Source: a virus | Length of the DNA: 24,361 nucleotides | IMG/VR virus record: IMGVR_UViG_3300042988_000338 | Location: 1-24,361 of that record | Reading direction: 5' to 3' (one strand) | Shown here: positions 1-7,896 of the stretch, piece by piece | Layout: each line of letters starts with the position of its first letter | How positions within the stretch are numbered: position 1 is the first letter of the stretch | Position numbers and translations under genes: made by a program | Notes under the pieces: generated by a model | Seen by the model: the letters and a program-made list of their open reading frames with translations, nothing else | Told to the model about the DNA's origin: nothing | The model's database searches: none

Positions 1-957
1 AGCGTTTTGTACAGGATCAGACCTGTCAGTAACTCCAAGCTGTTCAGCAGTTTTTGGCATAAGTTGCCCTAAGCCAATTTCTCCAGACGTTCCTTTAGCG
101 GTAGGATCCCAACCACTTTCACGCTGTATAACTGCGGCAAGAAGGTTAGAAGGTATGCCATTAGCTTGTGCGGCAGACTGTACCAGATTTTGATACTGTT
201 CAGGAATCTTCACAGAGGCAGGTGCTTGAGCAGCGCCTTGAGGGTTTGCTTGATCCACTAATTGCTTACGAGTAACTGCTCTCATAGTACCGTCAGGAGA
301 AGCGATCCACTCGATATCGTTACCGGCTTTAACACCTTCTTGAGTCTGAATGAACTGTTTCATCGATTCTAAAGATCCTGGGGCGTTCATGTAACCACCT
401 TTACCGTCAGGAGCTAATACAGCACCTGCAGGAGTAGTGATAGGTTTACGAGCTTCCATGATCAGTTTAACAGCATCTTCTGGCTTATCTGCCATAGAAG
501 CCATAGCTATTTCTTGTTGTGTAAGTCCTGGGAAGGCTTGCGCTAGCATTTGCATGTTCATGCTTGCTGCAGCTTGTTTCTCTTTTTTACTTGCCAGCTT
601 AAGCAAGATGCCTTCAGCTAATTTCTTATTTTTAGTAGCCTTAGCGTAACCTAGAAGTGCTTCAGTACCTCCTCCAGATTGGATAGCTTCTTCTAACTTA
701 GCCATCGCTTGAGCTTGTTCGGTGTTAGCTTTCATGTTTTGCATAGCTGCACCGATGTATTGCAAGACGTGAGGACCTACGTACACCCCTCCAACCATCT
801 GACCTTTCAGCTGAGCAATTGCTTGACTAGTATCGGAATCTCCCATATTAGCAAATACTCCTCCGAAGGAGTCGAAGCCTTGTTTAGGTTGTTGAGGTTG
901 AGGTGAAGACTCCTCAGAGTCTTGAGAAGGGTCGTAACCTAAGTCATCAAAAGCCAT
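1..957 (-). CDS. Virion protein with SLT lytic transglycosylase domain (partial, N-terminal 319 residues)
   Basis: This frame is open from the ATG to the window edge, so the C-terminus is missing. Residues about 1-255 are Gln/Ala-rich with an acidic Pro/Gln-rich N-terminus and no recognised domain. From about residue 258 an SLT (lysozyme-like) fold begins: the sequence AAVIQRESGWDP carries the expected catalytic Glu at 280, followed by the family motif GEIGLGQLMP. Proteins of this type cut the glycan strands of peptidoglycan; in podoviruses such as T7 they travel in the virion and open the cell wall during DNA ejection. The start overlaps the stop of the preceding gene as TAATG, so translation is probably coupled. 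The position at the distal end of the structural operon fits an ejection or tail protein. The domain call is firm; the exact virion role is inferred. Confidence 0.85.
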   Translation of the reverse strand, partial: MAFDDLGYDPSQDSEESSPQPQQPKQGFDSFGGVFANMGDSDTSQAIAQLKGQMVGGVYVGPHVLQYIGAAMQNMKANTEQAQAMAKLEEAIQSGGGTEALLGYAKATKNKKLAEGILLKLASKKEKQAAASMNMQMLAQAFPGLTQQEIAMASMADKPEDAVKLIMEARKPITTPAGAVLAPDGKGGYMNAPGSLESMKQFIQTQEGVKAGNDIEWIASPDGTMRAVTRKQLVDQANPQGAAQAPASVKIPEQYQNLVQSAAQANGIPSNLLAAVIQRESGWDPTAKGTSGEIGLGQLMPKTAEQLGVTDRSDPVQNA

Positions 958-1856
958 TAAATAAATCCTCCAGACATTCCGCGCAAGTAGTTACCGGTAC
1001 TCGTAGCGCCCATAAATCCGCCTCCCATAGGGGCAGCAGAGGCAAATAACGAGCCTCCCATAGTAGGTAGCGCGCCTGCAATAGACATAGCACCTCCTAA
1101 CATATTGGACATATTAGCGTTGTTAACGTTAGCTTCTTGCAACCTTTGATTATAATCAGCAGCTGCAGCGCCAGTAAAATTAGGTCCTTGCGTCATAGGC
1201 TGTTGAGCGACAGTCGTGAACGAAGGCATTCCAAATTGGGATCCGTTCATAGCTGCTGTCAGCAAGTTAAGAGGTGCTGTCTTTTCAAACACGGCCTCTT
1301 GTAGTCCTTGAGCACGTAATTGTGAATCGAGTCCTATGCCTTGCGCCGCAGCTTGGAGGAACAAGTCGTTCATCTGCTGATCTTGCAAGTTCATAGAGTT
1401 GTTATAAGCTGAAGAGCCTTCTGAGAGTCCTCTATTAACTAGATCAGACTGCATTTGTTGCTTCTGACGTTCTAGCACAGGCTGAAGTCTCGACAACATG
1501 GCTTCTTGAGCTGTCATCCCTGCGTTAACAGGCATTGGCGTTACATTACTGAAGTCGATCCCTGTAGCTAAGCTATCCGCAGTCAACTGAGACAGCGTAT
1601 CTAACGCATCGGCAGAATTAAGCCGTGCATTAGCATTCTGTAAATACAGGAGCTGTTCGTAAGGATTCAACTCAACGGAGGCTTGCCATTGGTCAGGGTC
1701 TCCGTTTACGTTGTTTTCGTAAATTAGATTACCTAAAGGCGTGTATTGACTTACGCGATTAGCTTTTGCGTTTACGCGTGCAGCTTCTAAGTTACCTTGT
1801 GATTCAGCTATAGCTGCGCCTTTAGTATCTGCTGGTGCTGGTGCTGATGCTCCCAT
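957..1856 (-). CDS. Podovirus virion protein of unknown function (probable tail or ejection component)
   Basis: 299 residues, Ala/Gln/Asn/Met-rich, with no signal peptide. The N-terminal part has the pattern NRVSQYTPLGNLIYEN followed by LNPYEQLLYLQNANARLN. This resembles proteins that podoviruses encode between the tail nozzle and the internal virion proteins, where a similar NRV...TPxGxL...L(S/N)PxxQ segment is common. Around residues 135-155 the segment LVNRGLSEGSSAYNNSMN is also typical of them. The last third is Gly/Met/Ala-rich and probably disordered. It starts 2 nt after the previous gene and ends by TAATG overlap with the transglycosylase protein, so the three are likely made together. 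I recognise the family pattern but not a tested function. Confidence 0.7.
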   Translation of the reverse strand: MGASAPAPADTKGAAIAESQGNLEAARVNAKANRVSQYTPLGNLIYENNVNGDPDQWQASVELNPYEQLLYLQNANARLNSADALDTLSQLTADSLATGIDFSNVTPMPVNAGMTAQEAMLSRLQPVLERQKQQMQSDLVNRGLSEGSSAYNNSMNLQDQQMNDLFLQAAAQGIGLDSQLRAQGLQEAVFEKTAPLNLLTAAMNGSQFGMPSFTTVAQQPMTQGPNFTGAAAADYNQRLQEANVNNANMSNMLGGAMSIAGALPTMGGSLFASAAPMGGGFMGATSTGNYLRGMSGGFI

Positions 1857-1858
1857 AT

Positions 1859-2305
1859 TTAGATGTCCGTTTTTGGTGCGTTAAGCATGTTCATATATTT
1901 TATTTCCATATGTGAAGGGGTGCCTGCAGGTAAATTGTAAGGTTTCCCAGTTGAAGTATCGTACCATTGATCGTTATACTTAAAATAGGGCGTTTTTGTC
2001 TCTAGACGAGTCAGTCTAAATTGATCGTCCATAGAAAGAGGCTTTGGTGCAACCGTAACAGGAGCTACTGCAGATTGCCTTGCAGGACTATAAAGCCCTT
2101 GATAAGCAAGAGGGTTCGAAACTGATCGACCTCTTAAAGCGTTAATTTGATCTTTAAGCATTTGACGCACGTCATAACCTTGAGTAGCGCGAGGCATTCC
2201 TGGGTTAGGATTTGCTGCTACAGGGGTAGGCTTGCCGTTAGGATAAAGCCAGTCTGTGCCGTCCGTTTTACCAAAGCTGACTGGCGCACTAGAAGAACCG
2301 CCCAT
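1859..2305 (-). CDS. Small structural-operon protein, function unknown
   Basis: 148 residues. The N-terminal third is rich in Gly, Pro and Ser (MGGSSSAPVSFGKTDG) and looks flexible; the C-terminal part (FRLTRLETKTPYFKYNDQW...) looks more folded. No catalytic motif, membrane segment or cysteine pattern is visible. The start is clear: AAAGGAG stands 8 nt upstream of the ATG and the stop of the nozzle gene overlaps it as TAATG. Its place between the nozzle and the virion-protein genes suggests a minor tail or ejection component, but nothing in the sequence proves that it is in the particle. Confidence 0.7.
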   Translation of the reverse strand: MGGSSSAPVSFGKTDGTDWLYPNGKPTPVAANPNPGMPRATQGYDVRQMLKDQINALRGRSVSNPLAYQGLYSPARQSAVAPVTVAPKPLSMDDQFRLTRLETKTPYFKYNDQWYDTSTGKPYNLPAGTPSHMEIKYMNMLNAPKTDI

Positions 2306-3855
2306 TATCTAACTCCTTTTAATATATCGTAAATAATCTCATACCCAAACAGCCTAGTGTCTACTGAATCGGACACTACAACCATATAAGGTGCGATAGC
2401 TAGGCCTACTTGGTCAGCTACCATAAAATAAGTATTAACAGAACCTAAGTTGTCTGCAAAGAAATATGTTTCCGTACCTGCTGCCTCAAAAAGAAATGAT
2501 GAGAAGTAGATACCTGAACCTCCTCCTGAGCCTAAAGCAGTCGTTGCAACGGATCTGTCAACGTCTGTAGACCAGTTAGTGTTACATTCCAGACCTACAG
2601 AAGTGTTAGAACTTGGAGAGGCTAGTAAAGGACATATTAGCATACTTCGCTTCAAATTGGAAGTCCTATATGTATCAAATGCAAAAAGAACCTTTGCAGT
2701 TATTGCAGTTCCGTTATCTGTCCCTAAAGTTTTTGAGCACTTGTAAGTGTTCGTAGAATTAGCAAAATATACGTAATCCTTATCTTCTACAAACGTGTTT
2801 GTAATAAATCCTGTCCATTTCATCCAACTACTGTACCCTGATTTAAGGCACATTATGTATTGCTCAGTAGCTCCTACAGAGCCCATATTTATGAGCACAA
2901 TACCTAGTTTCTTGATGTAGTATATGCCTAAAGCTTGAGAAGTAGAGTCGGCGTATAAGAACTTGTCAATGATTAAGTTGTTTATCCAAGCGTACGCCTG
3001 ACGAGCTGTAATAACTCCTCGAGTAATATCAGCGACAGAGAAGATGCCTGCGATAGTTAGTAGTAGTACATCTCCTGACACTTTAACTGTTGAAGCTCCA
3101 TAACCTACAGGCTTCGCGCAATCAAAAGTGCCTAAAAGTGCCCACGTATTAGCTGAAGAAGGGTCAGTTCCTGTGAAGATAAGCACTTCACCTTCTGAAG
3201 TAACTACCACTAGTCGGTCATCTATACCAGAACCCGAATCTAAGGTCATTGAGTTCATGGAGTATAGGCTTCCGCCCTTACGCATGTACGTACCTAAGTC
3301 GATCACTGATGCTGCGCCTCCTACACTGTTTAGAGGTAGGTAGATTAAACGGGTAGTGTTCTTTTCAAGCCAGAAAAGACGGTTTTTGAACACTATAGGA
3401 CTCATCAACAAAGATGTCGTAACGCCTGTTATAGCAGGTACGCTCGCGTTATTGACAGTCGTCCAAGTGCTACCGTTGTATAATAGAGGGTCTGCAATAC
3501 CTGTTGCGAAGTACATATATTGCGTTCCAGAAATACCTATCTGAGCCGCGTAAGTGTAATTTGAGTTACAAGACGTCATTGAAGACATTGCGCCCGAAGC
3601 CGTAGTGTCGTACAAAGTACCTACCGCCTTAGCGATTATCTTAACCGTGCCAGAACCTGAGATGTATGTGAATAGCTGATCTATAGAGTCCGCTGCGCCG
3701 GTTCCGTGCGACGTGTAGCCAGGTCTGACAAGTAAAGAGTTACCGTCTACCCACCAGTTTTCAAGGTACGAAGCTTCTACGGGGCTTAACGATGTTAAGT
3801 CCTTATCGGGACGAATTCCACCTATAGGGGCTTGTTTTACACTGCGATAGGACAT
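2305..3855 (-). CDS. Tail nozzle / tubular protein (P22 gp10 or T7 gp12-like)
   Basis: 516 residues, rich in beta-branched residues, Ser, Thr and Gly, with few charges. It opens with APIGGIRPDKDLTSLSPVEASYLENWWVDGN and RPGY, a pattern of podovirus nozzle proteins, in which early residues resemble GG...(D/N)xP...P..A..L.N..... followed by a repetitive beta-propeller. Repeated strand-like blocks (for example LFTYISGSGTVKIIAKAVGTLYD and LLYNGSTWTTVNNASVPAITG) fit a propeller. The gene lies directly after the adaptor and shares a TAATG junction with it, which is the usual adaptor-nozzle order. The protein would extend the portal-adaptor channel as the short tail tube. The assignment rests on pattern and gene order, not on a catalytic motif. 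Confidence 0.7.
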   Translation of the reverse strand: MSYRSVKQAPIGGIRPDKDLTSLSPVEASYLENWWVDGNSLLVRPGYTSHGTGAADSIDQLFTYISGSGTVKIIAKAVGTLYDTTASGAMSSMTSCNSNYTYAAQIGISGTQYMYFATGIADPLLYNGSTWTTVNNASVPAITGVTTSLLMSPIVFKNRLFWLEKNTTRLIYLPLNSVGGAASVIDLGTYMRKGGSLYSMNSMTLDSGSGIDDRLVVVTSEGEVLIFTGTDPSSANTWALLGTFDCAKPVGYGASTVKVSGDVLLLTIAGIFSVADITRGVITARQAYAWINNLIIDKFLYADSTSQALGIYYIKKLGIVLINMGSVGATEQYIMCLKSGYSSWMKWTGFITNTFVEDKDYVYFANSTNTYKCSKTLGTDNGTAITAKVLFAFDTYRTSNLKRSMLICPLLASPSSNTSVGLECNTNWSTDVDRSVATTALGSGGGSGIYFSSFLFEAAGTETYFFADNLGSVNTYFMVADQVGLAIAPYMVVVSDSVDTRLFGYEIIYDILKGVR

Positions 3856-4766
3856 TACGGGGTGAATCTTCCAGGTAAGTTAGAGGCCCAATAAATAGGG
3901 TTGCGTTTAACGTTAGGACGTATCTCCGAAACGTGTGCTCTGTCTGCTTGAGCTGCTTGTTCAAGAAGCCTAGCGATAGTTCTACTCATAGCATCTGCGG
4001 TAGAAGCACCTATCTCCATAAGCCAGAGGTATTCTATAGCAGCCAACACTAGCGAGTCGCTAAATTGGATAATAGTGTCTGTATCGGCTGTAGGAAGGGC
4101 TAGGCGCGTTCCTGCCGAGTTCTTGTAGTAGTAATTGCTGCGATAACTGAGTAGAACGCTCTCAGAAGTGCTTAAGGCAGGGTAAATCTGTATTCTGCCG
4201 TCATTTAAAGCAAATACCTTAAAATTAGTCTGCACAAAGTTGTCATGTGCGTACCTATACAAATCTGACATCTCCATTTGCGAGAAGGACCAGCTTCGGT
4301 GCTCTAAAGAGCAGGGAGGTTGCATAAGTGTTTTAAAATCTGCTGGAAGTGTCCATACGAGCTGTCTCCAAGTATGGTCAACTGCGGTGCCTGTTGTAGT
4401 AGCAGGACGAGATACAGTAACCGTAGTGCTATCGACTATGGTTTCTATAAAAGTAGGATTAGCGACGTTCTCGCCGCTTAATTCGTCTCCTACAGCCATA
4501 GCGGCCGTGGAGGTTGTGGTAATAGTTGAACTGTTAGCTGTAGTCGTAAGAGGTACTGTAGCTTGCGAGCCTAGTAAACTCTGAGTTCTTATAAGGCTAG
4601 ACCATCCCGCATTGCGTGCAATGAGATTATCTACAGCCTTATAAATGAAGTGCTTTAGCTTTATTACAGTTTTGTCACTATTTCCTATCAGTGACGTCGG
4701 CGTTCTTATTCCGAGAACTCCTCGTTCCGCTGCGTACTGTGCTATTTGTAGAATTGTCGAACCCAT
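3855..4766 (-). CDS. Head-to-tail adaptor protein (P22 gp4 / T7 gp11-like)
   Basis: 303 residues. The N-terminus (TILQIAQYAAERGVLGIRTP, then TSLIGNSDKTV) matches the usual opening of podovirus adaptors: a helix ending in (R/P)PTSxxGSxD, then a helical region that packs on the portal. A Ser/Thr-rich strand section follows (residues about 70-135) and a C-terminal helical segment with an Arg/Asn-rich tail. The start lies 89 nt inside the preceding gene and has only a weak purine-rich stretch upstream. I keep it because the family N-terminus begins right there and no later Met would retain it. The protein would form the ring that closes the portal and carries the nozzle. Confidence 0.75.
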   Translation of the reverse strand: MGSTILQIAQYAAERGVLGIRTPTSLIGNSDKTVIKLKHFIYKAVDNLIARNAGWSSLIRTQSLLGSQATVPLTTTANSSTITTTSTAAMAVGDELSGENVANPTFIETIVDSTTVTVSRPATTTGTAVDHTWRQLVWTLPADFKTLMQPPCSLEHRSWSFSQMEMSDLYRYAHDNFVQTNFKVFALNDGRIQIYPALSTSESVLLSYRSNYYYKNSAGTRLALPTADTDTIIQFSDSLVLAAIEYLWLMEIGASTADAMSRTIARLLEQAAQADRAHVSEIRPNVKRNPIYWASNLPGRFTP

Positions 4767-5205
4767 GTTCTTTAAGTCTCTCTTGAATGTCTCCCAATGT
4801 GTTTAAGCCTATAGGAGTTTTAGGGTCGCCTGCCATCACCTGTTCGATACTAGTAATGCCAGCTTCTTTAAGCATAATTTGTTCCGCTTTAGTCACAGGG
4901 TTTCTTTCTTCTGCCTGCTTCTTGCGCTCTTGGTAGCCTGCCCATGCTTGAGGGTAGTATTGAGGAAAGAAACTGTCTTCCACTTCATATGCAGCTACGA
5001 TGCGTTTATCTTTATTCGTTGCGATCTCCACTACGGTAAGATCTCGCCAAATTTCACGTCTTTTATCTTTAGTAATTCCGCCGTATTGATTGGCGACATC
5101 TCTGAAAACTACGAAAACACCTGGGTCGGTTTCCTTAGGAAGCGTCCGAGTTTCTCGTCCTTCATGTAACACTGTTGAATATTCTAAACTATCCCAATTT
5201 TCCAT
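4678..5205 (-). CDS. Structural-operon protein of unknown function
   Basis: 175 residues, mostly charged and soluble. The start has a textbook SD (GGAGGT, 6 nt before the ATG). Residues 1-100 include FVVFRDVANQYGGITKDKR and AAYEVEDSFFPQYYPQAW and look folded. The last 30 residues (from about DNSTNST on) are low-complexity Asn/Ser/Thr/Arg and coincide with the overlap with the adaptor gene, as expected if the tail was adapted to a second reading frame. I recognise no domain. It sits between the cement and adaptor genes and downstream of a promoter and stem-loop, so it is probably an assembly factor or minor head component. Confidence 0.75.
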   Translation of the reverse strand: MENWDSLEYSTVLHEGRETRTLPKETDPGVFVVFRDVANQYGGITKDKRREIWRDLTVVEIATNKDKRIVAAYEVEDSFFPQYYPQAWAGYQERKKQAEERNPVTKAEQIMLKEAGITSIEQVMAGDPKTPIGLNTLGDIQERLKEHGFDNSTNSTVRSGTRSSRNKNADVTDRK

Positions 5206-5231
5206 CTGTTAACCTCCGTACAAAGAAATAA

Positions 5232-5249
5232 GGCAAGTTTTCACTTGCC
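5232..5249 (-). promoter_or_regulatory. 5'-terminal stem-loop with GAAA tetraloop
   Basis: On the minus strand a perfect 7-bp stem GGCAAGT/ACTTGCC is closed by GAAA, a GNRA loop, and followed by the T-rich TTATTTCTTT. It begins about where the promoter at 5255-5283 should start RNA. It could therefore be a 5' cap-like stabiliser of the adaptor-nozzle mRNA. For transcripts reading through from the capsid genes it could instead act as a partial terminator. The stem is seen; the role is inferred. Confidence 0.65.
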
Positions 5250-5254
5250 CTATT

Positions 5255-5283
5255 ATGATATCATGTATCAACATTGCTGTCAA
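5255..5283 (-). promoter_or_regulatory. Internal late promoter (sigma70-like)
   Basis: On the minus strand: perfect -35 TTGACA (5283-5278), a 17-bp spacer, and -10 TATCAT (5260-5255, five of six consensus). The expected start is near 5249, at the foot of the stem-loop. It would drive the 175-residue gene and the adaptor, nozzle and tail genes separately from the capsid genes. Confidence 0.65.
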
Positions 5284-5302
5284 GACATGACGGAGGTCAT
5301 CT

Positions 5303-5779
5303 TTAGAAGATGTAAGGGTCTTGTAAGTGTACGACGCAAGTGCCTGCTCCAGTTACGGCAGTAGCAAAGAATGCACCAAACAGCTCATCGCCTGCATTCA
5401 CAGCATCGTCAACAGAACCTGCAGTTGCTGTAGCGTAAACGCGAGCGCCTGCTGCAACAGTACCTGCGGTGTTACATAATAACTTACCTCTGATAGCAAA
5501 CCATGAAGCGGCTGAAGTAGAAGTATTGGCCGCTAGAGAAATAGCTACAGGGCCAGTGCCTCCGGCTACTAACCTTGTGGTAGCACCTGTTGAAGCGTTA
5601 TAAGTAACAGCATCGTTTGCTGCTAGAGAAGCTACACCGTAAAGGTATACTACATCGATGATTCCGTATGTAGGGTGATTGACTCTGACTACGTCGCCGA
5701 TCTTGGCGTTTAAGGTAGTTGAAGTTTCCTCTAAGCCTTGATTAACAAAACGTGAATCGTTTAAAAAATAATTGCTCAT
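5303..5779 (-). CDS. Capsid cement / decoration-like protein
   Basis: 158 residues dominated by Ala, Gly, Thr and Val, with alternating hydrophobic strands (GDVVRVNHPTYGIIDVVYLYG, then VYATATAGSVDDAVNAGDELFG). It resembles small beta-rich head proteins (often described as decoration, stabilisation or cement proteins) that follow the major capsid gene in many phages and are made in similar amounts. AAGGAG stands about 10 nt before the ATG and the gene starts 12 nt after the capsid stop. Such proteins bind the outside of the shell at local symmetry axes. The position and composition support the call; no unique signature confirms it. Confidence 0.6.
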   Translation of the reverse strand: MSNYFLNDSRFVNQGLEETSTTLNAKIGDVVRVNHPTYGIIDVVYLYGVASLAANDAVTYNASTGATTRLVAGGTGPVAISLAANTSTSAASWFAIRGKLLCNTAGTVAAGARVYATATAGSVDDAVNAGDELFGAFFATAVTGAGTCVVHLQDPYIF

Positions 5780-5791
5780 TAGTAGGGCTCC

Positions 5792-6772
5792 TTAGTCTGT
5801 ACGTAATACGGCTTGATCTTTAAGCGTCATGCCTATTGAACCGGACCAAGTAATGCGGCTTGTTTGACCTAGTTGGTCAATGTAGCTCACTTCTGGTTGT
5901 AATGTAAAGTTGCTTTCTGGATGATAGCGGAAATCTACGTTCTCAGGGTTCACAATATACAAGCGATCCGAAGAAACGACCGAGCCTACACCACCGATCA
6001 AAGCTAATTTGCCTGAAGCAGATCCGAAAGCATAATCGAAACCTGCAAAGCCTAAGAAGCCTTTGTCTGAGCTGACCATCTGGGCACGCGGCTCGATAGC
6101 GGCGTGGATGTAGCTGTAAGCATTACCGTCTGCAGCCATCAAGAAACGGTTTTTACGATTAAGGATCGTAGCTACGGTTTTGTTGATCTGGTAGAGGGCG
6201 TTCGATGAAGACATTGCAGCAGAGTAATCTACGCTAGAACGTCTATATAAGTTTTGATTAACTGCAACAGTCCGTACAACGCCGCCATTAGTACCTGAAG
6301 TAGGTGCGGTATTGATAAATGTGGCTAAACCAATGATATTTGTACCTGAAGCGCCACCGGTGATAGCATCTTGAGAAAGTTTATTCTCTAGACGATCTTC
6401 TGCATCGGCCATACGTTCAGCTTTAACATCAATAATCATGTCAGCTGATTTATGGTAAGCTAGCTTATCTACAAGAGATACGCTAAAGCTAGACACATAG
6501 TGCTTTAGTCCAAATTGTAATGCATCAGGATCGGGTTGTGGAGTACTGTCGATACTGTCCCAGCCGCTGAAGGTCATTACGTTGTTAAGTGTTGAATCGC
6601 CGTAACGGAACGGAATTTGAAACTCTGTACCAGACCTCCAAGCGGTCATACGACCCATCTCTTGGAGAATCTTAAAGTAAGCATTTCGTTCAATTACGCC
6701 ATTAAATACGCCAGGTGCGCGTGCCTTATTTACGGCAACGTCAATGGCATTAAACTGTAGTGTTGATGGCAT
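5792..6772 (-). CDS. Major capsid protein
   Basis: 326 residues. It follows the scaffold gene and precedes the cement gene, the standard place for the shell protein. The N-terminal region (FNAIDVAVNKARAPGVFNG, YFKILQEMGR, then W..G.EFQIPFRYG) has the long helix and extended strand expected of an HK97-fold subunit. A central section contains LENKLSQDAITGG and the C-terminus (DQLGQTSRITWSGSIGMTLKDQAVLRTD) is strand-rich, as in phage capsids that end by listing a coat peptide that cannot be mistaken for an enzyme. AGGAAG stands 6 nt before the ATG. It has its own promoter, consistent with high demand. There is no separate protease gene next to it; maturation cleavage cannot be judged from sequence. 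Confidence 0.85.
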   Translation of the reverse strand: MPSTLQFNAIDVAVNKARAPGVFNGVIERNAYFKILQEMGRMTAWRSGTEFQIPFRYGDSTLNNVMTFSGWDSIDSTPQPDPDALQFGLKHYVSSFSVSLVDKLAYHKSADMIIDVKAERMADAEDRLENKLSQDAITGGASGTNIIGLATFINTAPTSGTNGGVVRTVAVNQNLYRRSSVDYSAAMSSSNALYQINKTVATILNRKNRFLMAADGNAYSYIHAAIEPRAQMVSSDKGFLGFAGFDYAFGSASGKLALIGGVGSVVSSDRLYIVNPENVDFRYHPESNFTLQPEVSYIDQLGQTSRITWSGSIGMTLKDQAVLRTD

Positions 6773-6779
6773 GTAAACT

Positions 6780-6833
6780 TCCTAAGTTGTTGAATATGAT
6801 AACCTCACAATATTACTATAACACAACTTAGGA
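6780..6833. repeat. 11-bp inverted repeat spanning the capsid promoter and SD
   Basis: The arms TCCTAAGTTGT (6780-6790) and ACAACTTAGGA (6823-6833) are perfectly complementary with 32 nt between them. The left arm includes the AGGA core of the capsid SD on the minus strand. The right arm lies in the spacer between the -35 and -10 boxes of the capsid promoter. It could be an operator, or an RNA stem formed only in mRNA reading through from the scaffold gene. Confidence 0.7.
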
Positions 6834-6843
6834 GATTTGTCAA
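6815..6843 (-). promoter_or_regulatory. Major capsid gene promoter (sigma70-like)
   Basis: On the minus strand: perfect -35 TTGACA (6843-6838), a 17-bp spacer and -10 TATAGT (6820-6815, five of six consensus). The -35 overlaps the scaffold stop codon. RNA would start near 6808 with a short leader to the capsid ATG at 6772, allowing capsid and cement proteins to be made in excess over scaffold and portal. Confidence 0.7.
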
Positions 6844-7883
6844 ACGTTTTTTAACTCCGCACGCATCATAGCAGCGATTTGCTCTCTACGCGATAAACTG
6901 GAAGGATCTACAGTATTCTTAGTGCCTTGAACAGGTGCAGGAGAAGATACTTTTGAAGCCTCTTCAACCTTCTTAGCTCTTAAACTCTGTTCAAGCTCTT
7001 CTTTTTGCTTATTCACGAGAACTGCGCGGGTAGCGGGGTCCGCCCAGATAGCTTGCTCGTATGCATCTTCTAAACTCTTAGCCGTTTTGGAATTTAACAT
7101 CGACACCATAGCCCTTTGAATAGCTGGATGCTTAGCGTACTCGTGATTTTGTGAGAAAGCGTTAAATCTTTCTTGCAACAGTTGATTTTGAGCTTGCTGA
7201 AGTTGACGATTTAGGTTGGTAATAGTCTGTGTTGCTCGAACGGCATCCTCGTCGGTAAATTGTACCGCGCCGCCTTCAATAGCCAATCCTTCTAAACCGT
7301 ACTCTGTCAACAAATCTTTGAGAACTGCGGCCTTCTCTGCGATATCTACATGAGGGCTTCGCATATACCCGTCAACCTTAGCCAAGCGTCCTACAAAGTC
7401 TTCTGGAGCGATATTGTTAGCTGTCAACCATTCTTTATGCCCTTCTAAAGATTTGTCTACAGCCGTGAGCATCGGCATCTTAGTCGTGACAAAAGTGTCG
7501 ACATCTCGAAGTACCATCTGGACCGAAGGAGGTAAGTTTTTGACTTCCTCATCAGTAAGCTTGTACGCTTCACGGATACTTGAACTCGCTGCGTCCCATA
7601 GAGTTTTATCTGCAGCTCCTTCAGTCGTAGCAGCTTCAGTGTTATCTTCTGCAGGTGCAGCTTCTTTAGCTTCTATAGGCGCATCTGCGGGAGCTTCTTT
7701 ATTAGCCTCTACCGGAGCGGCAGGCGCTTCTTTAGCTTCTACGGTCTCAGCTTCCTGAATAGCCTTAACATAAGCCTCTCGTATAGATGTTGCGGCGTTA
7801 GTATCCGTACTATGTGCATAAGGGTCTGACGTGACTTGCGAAGTAGGTGCTTCTGTACTCGAGGGTACTGTATTTTCTTCCAT
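6840..7883 (-). CDS. Capsid scaffolding protein
   Basis: 347 acidic, Ala- and Glu-rich residues. Residues about 40-95 are a degenerate EAKEAPA-type repeat, probably disordered. A helical region follows, with a coiled-coil stretch near residues 220-245 (LNRQLQQAQNQLLQERFNAF). The C-terminus is Lys/Glu-rich and ends with a small basic helix (SRREQIAAMMRAELKNV) of the sort scaffolds use to bind coat subunits. Length, composition and position directly before the major capsid gene are typical of podovirus scaffolds, which drive procapsid assembly and then leave. AGGAGGT lies just upstream of the ATG. No protease motif is present in it. Confidence 0.85.
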   Translation of the reverse strand: MEENTVPSSTEAPTSQVTSDPYAHSTDTNAATSIREAYVKAIQEAETVEAKEAPAAPVEANKEAPADAPIEAKEAAPAEDNTEAATTEGAADKTLWDAASSSIREAYKLTDEEVKNLPPSVQMVLRDVDTFVTTKMPMLTAVDKSLEGHKEWLTANNIAPEDFVGRLAKVDGYMRSPHVDIAEKAAVLKDLLTEYGLEGLAIEGGAVQFTDEDAVRATQTITNLNRQLQQAQNQLLQERFNAFSQNHEYAKHPAIQRAMVSMLNSKTAKSLEDAYEQAIWADPATRAVLVNKQKEELEQSLRAKKVEEASKVSSPAPVQGTKNTVDPSSLSRREQIAAMMRAELKNV

Positions 7884-7896
7884 TTAAAACCTCCTG

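Noticed and set aside
4240-4584. Plus-strand frame inside the adaptor gene
   Set aside because: It is a shadow of a real minus gene; Val/Ser-rich, no SD.
7414-7758. Plus-strand Ser/Ala-rich frame inside the scaffold gene
   Set aside because: It arises from the Ala/Glu repeat read in reverse; no SD.
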